From: Gordonia bronchialis DSM 43247
GTDB lineage: Bacteria; Actinomycetota; Actinomycetes; Mycobacteriales; Mycobacteriaceae
Assembly (NCBI RefSeq): GCF_000024785.1
Contig: NC_013441.1
Location: forward strand, 3,100,001-3,164,000
Reading direction: 5' to 3'
DNA length: 64,000 nucleotides
Of this stretch, positions 33,421-43,924 are shown in pieces. The notes beneath the pieces were generated by a model. It worked only from the letters and a program-made list of their open reading frames with translations, was not told the DNA's origin and made no database searches. Numbering within the stretch: position 1 is the stretch's first letter; each line of letters begins with the position of its first letter. Made by a program: the position numbers and the translations under genes.

Positions 33421-34860
33421 ATGGCCGTCAACGAACAGCACGAGCATCACGTCGGTGGCGTGGACAGTCACGATGAGACCACCGCCTACCTGGAGAAGCG
33501 GAAGCTGCAGAGCGGAAGTGCGGGATGGCTGCTGCTGGCCGGGCTCGGCGTCAGCTATGTCGTGTCGGGTGACTACTCCGGATGGAACTTTGGTCTCGGC
33601 GAGGGCGGTTTCGGTGGTCTGGCGATCGCCGCCGTGATCATCGCGGCGATGTACTTCGCGCTCGTCCTGGGGATGGCCGAACTGTCCTCGGCCCTCCCCG
33701 CGGCGGGCGGCGGCTACACCTTCGCTCGCCGGGCACTCGGCCCGTGGGGCGGATTCGCCACCGGCACAGCGATTCTCATCGAGTACTCGATCGCGCCTGC
33801 CGCCATTGCGACGTTCATCGGCGCCTACGTGGAGTCACTGAACATCTTCGGCATCACCGACGGATGGTGGGTGTACCTCGCCGCCTACGCCGTTTTCATC
33901 GGCATTCATCTCGCCGGCGTCGGCGAAGCGCTCAAGGTCATGTTCGCGATCACCGCCATCGCGCTGATCGGACTCATCGTCTTCGCGGTGACGGCCATCG
34001 GCCACTTCGACGCCGCCAATCTGACGAATATCGCGCCCACCGACGCGGCCGGTGCGTCGGAGTTCCTGCCCTTCGGATATCTCGGCATCTGGTCGGCCAT
34101 CCCCTTTGCCATCTGGTTCTTCCTGGCCGTCGAGGGTGTCCCGCTGGCCGCCGAGGAAACGTCCAACCCCGAACGCAATGTGCCACGGGGCATCATCGCG
34201 GCGATGAGTGTCCTGCTGGTCACGTGTGCGGCCGTTCTCATCCTGACCACCGCCGCCGGCGGGGCGTCGGAGATGTCGGAGTCGGGCAACCCGCTCGTGG
34301 AAGCGCTCGGCGACGGTTCGGCCGCCAAGATCGTCAACTACATCGGACTGGCCGGACTGATCGCGAGTTTCTTCTCGATCATCTACGCCTACTCCCGACA
34401 GTTGTTCGCACTGTCACGCGCCGGTTATCTGCCGACCACGCTGTCGGTCACCAACCGGCGTAAGGCACCGATGCTCGCGCTCATCGTGCCCGGCGTCATC
34501 GGCTTCGTGCTGTCGCTCACCGGCAAGGGCGAACTGCTGCTGAACATGGCGGTCTTCGGCGCGGCGCTGAGCTACGTGCTGATGATGGTGAGCCACATCG
34601 TGTTACGCGTACGCGAGCCCGGCATGCGACGACCGTATCGCACGCCCGGCGGCATCGTGACCACCGGTTTCGCTCTCACCATCGCGGCGATCGCGGTCAT
34701 CGCGACCTTCCTCGTGGACGTGGTGGCCGCGTGCTGGTGCCTCGGCGTCTTCGCGTTGTTCATGCTGTACTTCGCGGTGTACAGCCGACACCGCCTGGTG
34801 GCGAACTCGCCCGACGAGGAGTTCGCGGCGCTGGCCGCGGCCGAGGAGGATGTCCGGTGA
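33421..34860 (+). CDS. Ethanolamine permease (APC family)
   Basis: 479 residues with about 12 hydrophobic helices. The N-terminus GSAGWLLLAGLGVSYVVSGD then YSGWNFGL and the GGYTFARRALGPWGGF loop match the ethanolamine permease subgroup (TIGR00908 type) of amino acid/polyamine transporters. It is the first gene of a permease-eutB-eutC operon, with the TGA overlapping the eutB GTG. ATG 33421 follows GGAGGG. It imports ethanolamine across the cytoplasmic membrane for the lyase that follows. Confidence 0.9.
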   Translation: MAVNEQHEHHVGGVDSHDETTAYLEKRKLQSGSAGWLLLAGLGVSYVVSGDYSGWNFGLGEGGFGGLAIAAVIIAAMYFALVLGMAELSSALPAAGGGYTFARRALGPWGGFATGTAILIEYSIAPAAIATFIGAYVESLNIFGITDGWWVYLAAYAVFIGIHLAGVGEALKVMFAITAIALIGLIVFAVTAIGHFDAANLTNIAPTDAAGASEFLPFGYLGIWSAIPFAIWFFLAVEGVPLAAEETSNPERNVPRGIIAAMSVLLVTCAAVLILTTAAGGASEMSESGNPLVEALGDGSAAKIVNYIGLAGLIASFFSIIYAYSRQLFALSRAGYLPTTLSVTNRRKAPMLALIVPGVIGFVLSLTGKGELLLNMAVFGAALSYVLMMVSHIVLRVREPGMRRPYRTPGGIVTTGFALTIAAIAVIATFLVDVVAACWCLGVFALFMLYFAVYSRHRLVANSPDEEFAALAAAEEDVR

Positions 34861-36266
34861 GATTCACCCAGTCGGTGTCCGGCACCACCTACACCTTCGA
34901 CGGTCTTGTCGACCTGATGGCCAAGGCCACGCCCCGGCGTTCAGGTGACGAGTTGGCCGGCTGCGCCGCGGACTCGGATGCCGAACGCGCCGCAGCCGCA
35001 TGGCAATTGGCCGATGTCGGGTTGTCGGTGTTTCTCGAGGACCTCGTGGTGCCCTACGAGTCGGACGAGATCACGCGGCTCATCATCGACACCCACGACC
35101 GCGCCGCGTTCGCCGAGATCGCCCACCTGACCGTCGGCGGCTTCCGGGACTGGTTGCTGGAGAACTCCACTCGGGGTGACAGCGCGGCCCGGATCGCCGC
35201 GATCGCACCCGGGCTCACTCCCGAGATGGTGGCCGCCACATCCAAGATCATGCGCAATCAGGATCTGATCCTGGTCGCCGGGTCGGCGTCGGTCACCTCG
35301 GCCTTCCGCACCACCATCGGACTCGAGGGCCGCATCGCCACCCGCCTGCAACCCAATCACCCCACCGACGATCCGCGCGGCATCGCCGCGGCCACCCTGG
35401 ACGGTCTGCTGATGGGCTGCGGCGACGCGGTGATCGGGATCAACCCGGCAACGGACTCACCACACGCCACCGCAGACCTGCTGCATCTGCTCGACGACAT
35501 CCGGCAGCGCTTCGAGATCCCCATGCAGTCGTGCGTGCTGTCCCATGTGACGACGACGGTCGGACTCATCGAACAGGGCGTGCCGGTGGATCTCCTGTTC
35601 CAATCGATCGCCGGAACCGAAAGCGCCAACCGGAGTTTCGGCGTCACGGTGGCCATGCTGCGCGAAGCCGACGAAGCCGGGCGCTCTCTGCGCCGCGGTA
35701 CGGTCGGCGACAACGTGATGTATCTGGAGACCGGACAGGGATCGGCGCTGTCGGCCGGCGCCCATCTTGGTACCGGAGGCCGGCCCGTCGACCAGCAGAC
35801 TCTGGAAACCCGCGCCTACGGCCTGGCCCGGGTCCTCGAGCCACTGCTCATCAACACCGTCGTCGGGTTCATCGGACCCGAGTATCTCTATGACGGCAAA
35901 CAGATCATCCGGGCGGGACTCGAGGACCACTTCTGCGGCAAACTCCTCGGGCTGCCGATGGGTGTGGACGTCTGCTACACCAACCACGCTGAGGCCGACC
36001 AGGACGACATGGACACCCTGCTCACCCTGCTCGGCGTGGCCGGCGCCGCGTTCGTGATCGCCGTGCCCGGGGCCGACGACATCATGCTGGGCTACCAGAG
36101 TCTGTCCTTCCACGACGCCCTCTACGTACGCCACGCCCTCGACCTGCGGCCCGCGCCCGAATTCGAGGCATGGCTCACCCGGCTCGGAATGGCCGATGAC
36201 CACGGCCGCATCCTGCCGGTCGACCCGACGTCCTCACCGCTGTTCTCACTGGCGGCGGGCAGATGA
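34857..36266 (+). CDS. eutB: Ethanolamine ammonia-lyase large subunit
   Basis: 469 residues from the GTG at 34857 (GTGA overlap with the permease). Blocks such as RLQPNHPTDDPRGIAA, MGCGDAVIGINPATDS, IPMQSCVLSHVTT, IAGTESANRSFGV and GLPMGVDVCYTNHAEADQ are those of EutB. With EutC it forms the adenosylcobalamin-dependent enzyme that splits ethanolamine into acetaldehyde and ammonia. The catalytic barrel residues appear complete. No EutA reactivase or microcompartment shell gene is nearby, as is usual for the short actinobacterial version. Confidence 0.95.
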   Translation: MRFTQSVSGTTYTFDGLVDLMAKATPRRSGDELAGCAADSDAERAAAAWQLADVGLSVFLEDLVVPYESDEITRLIIDTHDRAAFAEIAHLTVGGFRDWLLENSTRGDSAARIAAIAPGLTPEMVAATSKIMRNQDLILVAGSASVTSAFRTTIGLEGRIATRLQPNHPTDDPRGIAAATLDGLLMGCGDAVIGINPATDSPHATADLLHLLDDIRQRFEIPMQSCVLSHVTTTVGLIEQGVPVDLLFQSIAGTESANRSFGVTVAMLREADEAGRSLRRGTVGDNVMYLETGQGSALSAGAHLGTGGRPVDQQTLETRAYGLARVLEPLLINTVVGFIGPEYLYDGKQIIRAGLEDHFCGKLLGLPMGVDVCYTNHAEADQDDMDTLLTLLGVAGAAFVIAVPGADDIMLGYQSLSFHDALYVRHALDLRPAPEFEAWLTRLGMADDHGRILPVDPTSSPLFSLAAGR

Positions 36267-37033
36267 GCGAGCCGACGCGCTCCGCCGACGTCTGGGCCGA
36301 CCTCCGGCGTACCACTCAAGCTCGGATCGGTCTGGGCCGTGCAGGCAATTCACTTCCCACGCAACGGGTTCTGGAGTTCCAGGCCGCACACGCCGCGGCC
36401 CGAGACGCCGTGCACGACCCGTTGGACGTGCCGGCATTCATCGCCCACCTCGAGGATCTCGGCATCGAGTCACCACGGCACGTACGCAGCCGGGCGGACT
36501 CACGCGGGGAGTACCTGCGACGCCCCGACCTCGGCCGTGCGCCCGCGGATCTGTCCGAACTGCCCCGGACCGACGCCGACATCGGCATCGTGCTCGCCGA
36601 TGGGTTGTCGCCGCGAGCGCTGGTCGATCACGGCCGCGGCATGCTCGCCGCGCTCGTCGACACCCTCGGGCCGCGCTACCGGATCGCGCCACCGGTGGTC
36701 GCGACCCAGGCTCGGGTGGCGCTCGGTGATCACATCGGTGAGGCACTCGGGGTGACGACGCTGATCGTCGTCATCGGCGAACGGCCCGGCCTGTCGGTCG
36801 CCGACAGCTTGGGCATCTACCTGACGCACCGACCGCGGCCGGGGCGCACCGACGCCGACCGCAACTGCATCTCCAACATCCACCCGCCGGACGGACTCGG
36901 ATACGCCGCGGCCGCCGACATCACCGCCCGCCTGGTCGCCGGGGCACGCGATCTCGGCCGGTCGGGGGTGGAACTGAAAGACACCTCGCGAGCCGCGATC
37001 GACGCCGCGGAGACGACAGTGATCGAAGGCTGA
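36263..37033 (+). CDS. eutC: Ethanolamine ammonia-lyase small subunit
   Basis: 256 residues, starting ATGA-overlapped with eutB. The middle LADGLSPRALVDHGRGMLAA and the later GERPGLSVADSLGIYLTHRP then NCISNIHPPDGLGYAAA are typical EutC sequences that complete the cobalamin-binding site. The N-terminal ~30 residues (TQARIGLGRAGNSLPT) are also conserved. It ends the operon; the SHOCT gene converges on it with 22 bp between the stops. Confidence 0.95.
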   Translation: MSEPTRSADVWADLRRTTQARIGLGRAGNSLPTQRVLEFQAAHAAARDAVHDPLDVPAFIAHLEDLGIESPRHVRSRADSRGEYLRRPDLGRAPADLSELPRTDADIGIVLADGLSPRALVDHGRGMLAALVDTLGPRYRIAPPVVATQARVALGDHIGEALGVTTLIVVIGERPGLSVADSLGIYLTHRPRPGRTDADRNCISNIHPPDGLGYAAAADITARLVAGARDLGRSGVELKDTSRAAIDAAETTVIEG

Positions 37034-37055
37034 CGGTGACCGACGGATCGCGGGA

Positions 37056-37421
37056 TCAGGAGGCCAGGATCTTGGCCTTCTGCGCCGCGAACTCGTCGTC
37101 GGTGAGGATCCCCTGCTGATAGAGCGCCGCGAGTTCCTTGAGCTGATCGATGGTGCTCGATCCGGGTGCGGCCGGGGCCGGTTGGGCGGGCGCCGGTTGG
37201 GCGGGCGCGGGTTGGGCGGGCGCCGGTTCCGCGTACTGGGGTTGGCTGTACTGGGGTTGGGTGTACTGGGGTTGGCTGTAATGGGGCTGTTGCTGGGTGT
37301 AGCGCTCCTGTTCCTGCTGCGCCCACCGGTTCGCCTGGCGGCGCGAGACCCGGTTGCTGACCGCGGTGGCGGTACCGGCGATGGCTGCGGTGCGGGCGAC
37401 CCCGCGAATCAGACCTGGCAT
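37056..37421 (-). CDS. SHOCT-domain protein with Pro/Gln/Tyr-rich linker
   Basis: 121 residues. The C-terminal 35 residues, IDQLKELAALYQQGILTDDE then FAAQKAKIL, form a SHOCT motif, a short C-terminal helix pair thought to help oligomerisation. The N-terminus is basic (RGVARTAAIAGTATAVSNRV). Between them is a low-complexity stretch of SQPQY-type repeats and four APAQP repeats. Function unknown. The neighbouring DUF6325-like gene is often found with it in actinobacteria, as far as I recall, and the two form a likely operon (60 bp apart). Confidence 0.8.
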   Translation of the reverse strand: MPGLIRGVARTAAIAGTATAVSNRVSRRQANRWAQQEQERYTQQQPHYSQPQYTQPQYSQPQYAEPAPAQPAPAQPAPAQPAPAAPGSSTIDQLKELAALYQQGILTDDEFAAQKAKILAS

Positions 37422-37481
37422 GACTTCTCCTCGTATGGTGCGAGTGATGATGGTGTTCGGGACATCAGCGCTCGAGCGGGT

Positions 37482-37958
37482 TCACGATTCACCGGCTTCG
37501 AGGCTCTCGAGCAGCGCGTCGACCGGGACGCGACCCGATGCGACCACCTGTCCGCCGTTGTTGCGCAGGGCGGTCGCGAATGGCGCGGCCCACAGGTTCT
37601 CCCACACGATGATGGCGGCCGACGCACCGGGCGCGATCGCGACAGCGGCCTCGGCCACATCGTCGTCGTCGATGAGATCTGTTGCGGCACCGTCGAACAC
37701 GGAGAACTCTGCACCCAACTCCTCGAGCTCGAACTGCGTGACGACTCCGTCGGCAGACTTCGCCACGAAGACGATGTCGATCAGGCGGACAATTCCGCGG
37801 TCGATCAGGTCGATGATGTGCGGAATCGATTCGCCGGTCGGTTGGCCCTCGGTCCACTCGACCACGATGTAGTCGATGGGACCGAGATCGCGCTCGGTCG
37901 CATTGTCCGTCACGTCCAGATTCTCTGTCGCGTCGTATCCCTCCACGGGCGGCCTCAT
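37482..37958 (-). CDS. DUF6325/DUF1269-like hypothetical protein
   Basis: 158 residues from ATG 37958. GPIDYIVVEWTEGQPTGE then IIDLIDRGIVRLIDIVFVAK and a C-terminal AIIVWENLWAAPFATALRN are typical of a family of small actinobacterial proteins related to DUF1269 (membrane-associated, stress-induced). No strong membrane helix is visible. An upstream in-frame ATG at 38000 is less likely because its 14 extra residues look non-conserved. Role unknown; it is paired with the SHOCT gene downstream. Confidence 0.7.
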   Translation of the reverse strand: MRPPVEGYDATENLDVTDNATERDLGPIDYIVVEWTEGQPTGESIPHIIDLIDRGIVRLIDIVFVAKSADGVVTQFELEELGAEFSVFDGAATDLIDDDDVAEAAVAIAPGASAAIIVWENLWAAPFATALRNNGGQVVASGRVPVDALLESLEAGES

Positions 37959-38865
37959 CGCGGCTGCCGGCCGGAGTGCCGGTAGCGCGCATCGGAACAT
38001 CTCGATCGTAGGCGTGGCGACATCCCGCAGATACGTTCTGTGCAGCCCGTCCCGATGAATTCACCCCCGCCGGGCGATGCCGACGCCGATCGCCGACATG
38101 AACAACAGGTGCCGCGGGCCCGACGCACGCGTGCCACTATCCTGACCGGGTGCCTGAAATCGCCCCGACGCGATGGTCGATCCGCGCGATCGTCGTCGGC
38201 GTCCTGATCGCTGCTGCGGGCATCTGCTACTCGTCGTGGGTCCTGGAGTTCCTCTGGCCCAGCCCGCTCGATCCGTTCCGCAGCTTCCTCAGCGAGCTGG
38301 ACGCCCAGCACTGCCCCCACCGCGAGGTGTATGTGGCCGGTGACGTGACCACGAGCGTCTGCGCGCTGATCGCCGGAGCGGTGGCCCTCATCCCACGGCC
38401 TCTGGTCCGCGGCCGGCTCGCGGTGGCCGCAGTCGTCCTACTCGCCGCCTTCGGCGCGTCGACGATGGCCGACGCACTGCTGCCGATCGAATGCCTCGCC
38501 GGAATCGATCCCGGTTGCCGGGCCGAGCCCAGTGGCCTCCTGCCGCAGCTGCATCACATTCACGCACTCACCAGCACGCTCGCCGTGTTCTCGATCTTCG
38601 GCGCGATGATCGCCGCCACCCTCGTCGCCTGGCGCACTCCCGCCTGGCCGCTGTTACGCACCGCGGGGACCGTCGTGTTCGCGATCATCGTGCTGTCCAC
38701 CGCGTGGATGCTGATCGCCGACAATCTGTCGGGCAACTACCGGCTCGGACTCGCCCAGCGCATCCAGGTGGGAGGGATGACCGTCTGGCTGGTGCTCTGG
38801 GGGGTCACCGTCGCCTGCCGGCGGGTCCCGGCCGGGCCGGGCAGCACCGGTCGATACCGAGCAGG

Positions 38866-40698
<1,833 letters not shown>

Positions 40699-40798
40699 GA
40701 GGTCCTCGTCTCGCCGGGGGTGTGGTTCACATCACCGTACCGAGCCGTGCGCACCGGCGGACCGGCTTGTCCAAAAAGGTAATCGAATGGTAAAAGCC

Positions 40799-40870
40799 GC
40801 AGGCGAGGGTGCTCGCGCCTGGGTCAGATGGGTCGCAGGCGAGGGTGCTCGCGCCTGGGTCAGATGGGTC
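40799..40870. repeat. 36-bp tandem duplication with a hairpin in each copy
   Basis: The 36-bp unit at 40799-40834 is repeated exactly at 40835-40870. Each contains AGGCGAGGGTGCTCGCGCCT, an imperfect hairpin (AGGC/GCCT plus GAG/CTC). The right copy overlaps the last codons and stop of the membrane-protein gene; both hairpins fall downstream of its reading direction, so they may act as a doubled terminator. Confidence 0.6.
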
Positions 40871-41375
40871 GCAGCGTCACACCTGCGCTCAACGCTCCCT
40901 CGGAGACCGTCTGAGCGAACACATCACCCACCCGAAGCGTGTACGGGCCGTTCCCGGACCGCAGATTGCGAACCTCGAACGGAAGGCGGCACCCATCGTC
41001 GGCGCGGATCATCGCGCCGAGCGTCGTCGAGCCCACCCGTTCGCCCCGGTCGTCGAAGATGATCACCGGCGTTCGTTCCGCGACTACGCCGCCCGGCGCG
41101 GCCGCGGTCCCGCTCGCACAGTCGACGGCCACGCCGCCGCTCGCGGTGAAGAAGTGCGAGAACACCAGCCCCAGAACCAGCGCACCGATCGCGATCGCCA
41201 CCAGGATGGCACCGCCGATCGAGCTGATGAGGATCACCCAGAATCGGGTCTTGCGCTGCCATGTCCGCAGCGGGAGTGCCGGGCCCGAATCGAGCCAGTA
41301 CTCGCCGACGGCGGTACCGGCGGCCGGCTGTTGCCATCCCGACGGGGAATGCTGTTCGAAAGGACCGGATGCCAT
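40860..41375 (-). CDS. Hypothetical single-pass membrane protein
   Basis: 171 residues. An N-terminal cytoplasmic part (about 45 residues, Gln/Trp-rich) is followed by one strong helix, VILISSIGGAILVAIAIGAL then VLGLVF (47-73). An outside domain has two cysteines (VDCASGT and DDGCRLP) that could form a disulfide, with beta-rich sequence after it. No lipobox. I do not recognise a family; DUF4333-like secreted-domain proteins are a possible comparison. It is upstream of the acyl-CoA synthetase gene on the same strand. Confidence 0.7.
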   Translation of the reverse strand: MASGPFEQHSPSGWQQPAAGTAVGEYWLDSGPALPLRTWQRKTRFWVILISSIGGAILVAIAIGALVLGLVFSHFFTASGGVAVDCASGTAAAPGGVVAERTPVIIFDDRGERVGSTTLGAMIRADDGCRLPFEVRNLRSGNGPYTLRVGDVFAQTVSEGALSAGVTLRPI

Positions 41376-41423
41376 GGCGTCCAGTGTGCCCCAACGGCAC
41401 CCGCCGGTGTGAGCGCCCGGTCG

Positions 41424-42302
41424 CTACTTCTTGGGCGGGAAGTACTTGATGAGCGCTTCCTGGATCACCGAGGTCGCCAGCGTGCCGTCACGCATCCAGA
41501 AACGGCCCGACCCCATACCGCGCGATCCCGTCGCCACCGGCGAACGCGTGGCGTACAGCAACCAGTCGTCGAAGCGGAACTCGCGATGGAACCACATCGA
41601 GTGGTTCACCGTCGCGGCGAAGAGCCGATCGATACCCCACGACAGTCCGTGCGTGGTGATGATCGAGTCGAGGACGGTGGTGTCGGAGGCGTAACACATT
41701 GCCGCGACGTGCATGATCGGGTCGTCGGGCATGGCACCGTCGGCCTTCATCCAGACCCGGTTGTCCTTGAGCTTCTCCCCCGCCTCGCGCACCTTCCAGG
41801 TCGGGTCGTTGGCGAAACGGATGTCGATGGGGTGCAGCGCGTTGACGAATGTCGCGATCCGATCCTCGAAACCCTTGAAATGCTCACCCAGAGTGGGCAA
41901 TTCCTCCGGGTACGGGACGTTGGGGATCTCGACGGCATGCTCGAGCCCGGCCGTGTTGTCCTGAAAGGCAACGAGCATCGTGAAGATCTCCTCGCCCTTT
42001 TGGACGGCCGTCACCTGCCGGTTCGCGAAGGACTTCCCGTCACGGAACCGCGCGACGTGGTACTCCATCGGCTGCTCCACGTCGCCACCCCGGATGAAGT
42101 GGGCATGCAGGGCGTGGATGGGCGGATTGCCCCGGGTCAGGGTCCGGGCCGCGGCCACCACGCCCTGGCCGAGCAACTGCCCGCCGAAGGTCCGAGCGGT
42201 CTTCTGCTCGGGATGGGCGCCGATGAACAGATTGTCGTCACGCCGCTCCACGTCGAGAAGTGCGAGCAGCTTACCGAGGTCGTCGGATTCGTCGGCGGTC
42301 AT
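41424..42302 (-). CDS. tesB: Acyl-CoA thioesterase II
   Basis: 292 residues, two hotdog domains. FGGQLLGQGVVAAARTL then HALHAHFIRGGD (about 39-75) is the N-terminal domain; NHSMWFHREFRFDDWLLYAT then RSPVATGSRGMGSGRFW (about 235-270) the C-terminal one, with the expected D/Q/T residues of TesB. It releases free fatty acid from acyl-CoA. It lies 44 bp downstream of pyk, the same order as pykA-tesB1 in M. tuberculosis. Confidence 0.93.
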   Translation of the reverse strand: MTADESDDLGKLLALLDVERRDDNLFIGAHPEQKTARTFGGQLLGQGVVAAARTLTRGNPPIHALHAHFIRGGDVEQPMEYHVARFRDGKSFANRQVTAVQKGEEIFTMLVAFQDNTAGLEHAVEIPNVPYPEELPTLGEHFKGFEDRIATFVNALHPIDIRFANDPTWKVREAGEKLKDNRVWMKADGAMPDDPIMHVAAMCYASDTTVLDSIITTHGLSWGIDRLFAATVNHSMWFHREFRFDDWLLYATRSPVATGSRGMGSGRFWMRDGTLATSVIQEALIKYFPPKK

Positions 42303-42346
42303 GAGTGTTCACCCTATGCCCGTGATTCGACGAGGTACCCGGCGGG

Positions 42347-43780
42347 TCAGTGGTCCTGTTCGCCGATGCGGTGCACGTGGATCATGTTGGTGGAACCCAC
42401 CGTTCCCGGCGGAGCACCGGCCACGATGACCACCACATCACCCTGCTTGAGACGTCCGATCCGCAAGAGTTGGTGATCGACCTGATCGATCATGTGATCG
42501 GTCGTGTCCACGTTGTCGACGATGAAGGTCTCGGTTCCCCAGCTCAGCGCCAACTGACTGCGCACCGCCTGCGTCGGGGTGAAGGCGAGCAGCGGCAACC
42601 GTGAGTGCAGACGGGCGAGGCGTCGGACCGTGTCACCGGACTGGGTGAAGGCCACCAGTGCCTTGACCTCGAGGCGTTCACCGATGTCGCGTGCGGCATA
42701 GGAGATGACGCCCCGCTTGGTGCGCGGCACGTGGGACAGCGGCGGTACGTCACGCGGACCGGTCTCGACCGCGCGAGCGATCTTGTCCATGGTGCGCACG
42801 GCCTCCATCGGGAACTTGCCCACCGAGGTCTCGCCGGACAGCATCACCGCGTCGGCGCCGTCGAGGACGGCGTTGGCCACGTCGGATGCCTCGGCGCGGG
42901 TGGGCCGGGAGTTCTCGATCATCGAGTCGAGCATCTGCGTCGCCACGATGACCGGCTTGGCGTTCTCCCGCGCCATCTGGATCGCACGCTTCTGCACCAG
43001 CGGCACCTGCTCGAGCGGCAACTCCACCCCCAGGTCGCCACGCGCGACCATGATCGCGTCGAAGGCGAGCACGATGGCCTCGAGGTTGTCGATGGCCTCG
43101 GGCTTCTCCAGTTTCGCGATCACCGGGATGCGACGGCCGACGCGGTCCATCACCTCGTGCACGAGTTCGATGTCGGACGGGCTGCGCACGAACGACAGCG
43201 CGATCATGTCCACGCCCAGCTTCAGCGCGAACTCGAGGTCGGCGATGTCCTTCTCGGACAGCGCGGGCACCGAGACGTTCATCCCGGGCAGGGAGAGGCC
43301 CTTGTTGTTGCTCACCGGGCCGCCCTCGGTGACCGTGCACAGGACGTCGTTGCCGTCGACCTGGTCCACGACCAGACCGACCTTGCCGTCGTCGACGAGC
43401 AGGCGGTCACCTGCACTCGCGTCGCGCGCCAGGTGCTGGTAGGTGGTCGAGACACGGTCGTGGGTGCCCACGACGGCGTCGACGGTGATCCGGACCTTCT
43501 CGCCGGTGTCCCAGCGCACCTCACCGTTGAGCGCGCCGTCGTCGGCGAACTTGCCGAGCCGGATCTTGGGTCCCTGCAGGTCGGCGAGGATTCCGACCGC
43601 CTTCTCGGTGGCGTCGGAGGCCTTGCGCACGCGGGTGTACACCTCGGCGTGGTCCTCGTGTTTACCGTGGCTGAAGTTCATCCGGGCGACGTCCATGCCG
43701 CACTCAACCAGCTCTTTGATGCGCTCGTCGGTTGCGGTGGCCGGGCCCAGGGTGCAGACAATCTTGGTTCGCCGTGTCAC
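42347..43780 (-). CDS. pyk: Pyruvate kinase
   Basis: 477 residues. The N-terminal RRTKIVCTLGPATATDERIK, the substrate segment ARMNFSHG, the active-site block SDIELVHEVMDRVGRRIPVI followed by AKLEKPEAI (catalytic Lys), and MVARGDLGVE with the metal ligands are all present. The C-terminal allosteric domain is complete. It makes pyruvate and ATP from phosphoenolpyruvate, the last glycolytic step. The 144-bp gap up to gltD should hold its promoter. Confidence 0.97.
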   Translation of the reverse strand: MTRRTKIVCTLGPATATDERIKELVECGMDVARMNFSHGKHEDHAEVYTRVRKASDATEKAVGILADLQGPKIRLGKFADDGALNGEVRWDTGEKVRITVDAVVGTHDRVSTTYQHLARDASAGDRLLVDDGKVGLVVDQVDGNDVLCTVTEGGPVSNNKGLSLPGMNVSVPALSEKDIADLEFALKLGVDMIALSFVRSPSDIELVHEVMDRVGRRIPVIAKLEKPEAIDNLEAIVLAFDAIMVARGDLGVELPLEQVPLVQKRAIQMARENAKPVIVATQMLDSMIENSRPTRAEASDVANAVLDGADAVMLSGETSVGKFPMEAVRTMDKIARAVETGPRDVPPLSHVPRTKRGVISYAARDIGERLEVKALVAFTQSGDTVRRLARLHSRLPLLAFTPTQAVRSQLALSWGTETFIVDNVDTTDHMIDQVDHQLLRIGRLKQGDVVVIVAGAPPGTVGSTNMIHVHRIGEQDH

Positions 43781-43924
43781 ATGATCACCTTAGTCCCGTC
43801 GGCGGTACGACTGCACCGTCGTGGGTAGTGGTCACCCACCGTGCACCTGTTGTTTGTGCTGGTCCCACCGCCATCTCCGCACGTCGAGAAAACTATGAAA
43901 CACAGGGTTCACACGCGTCGGCCG

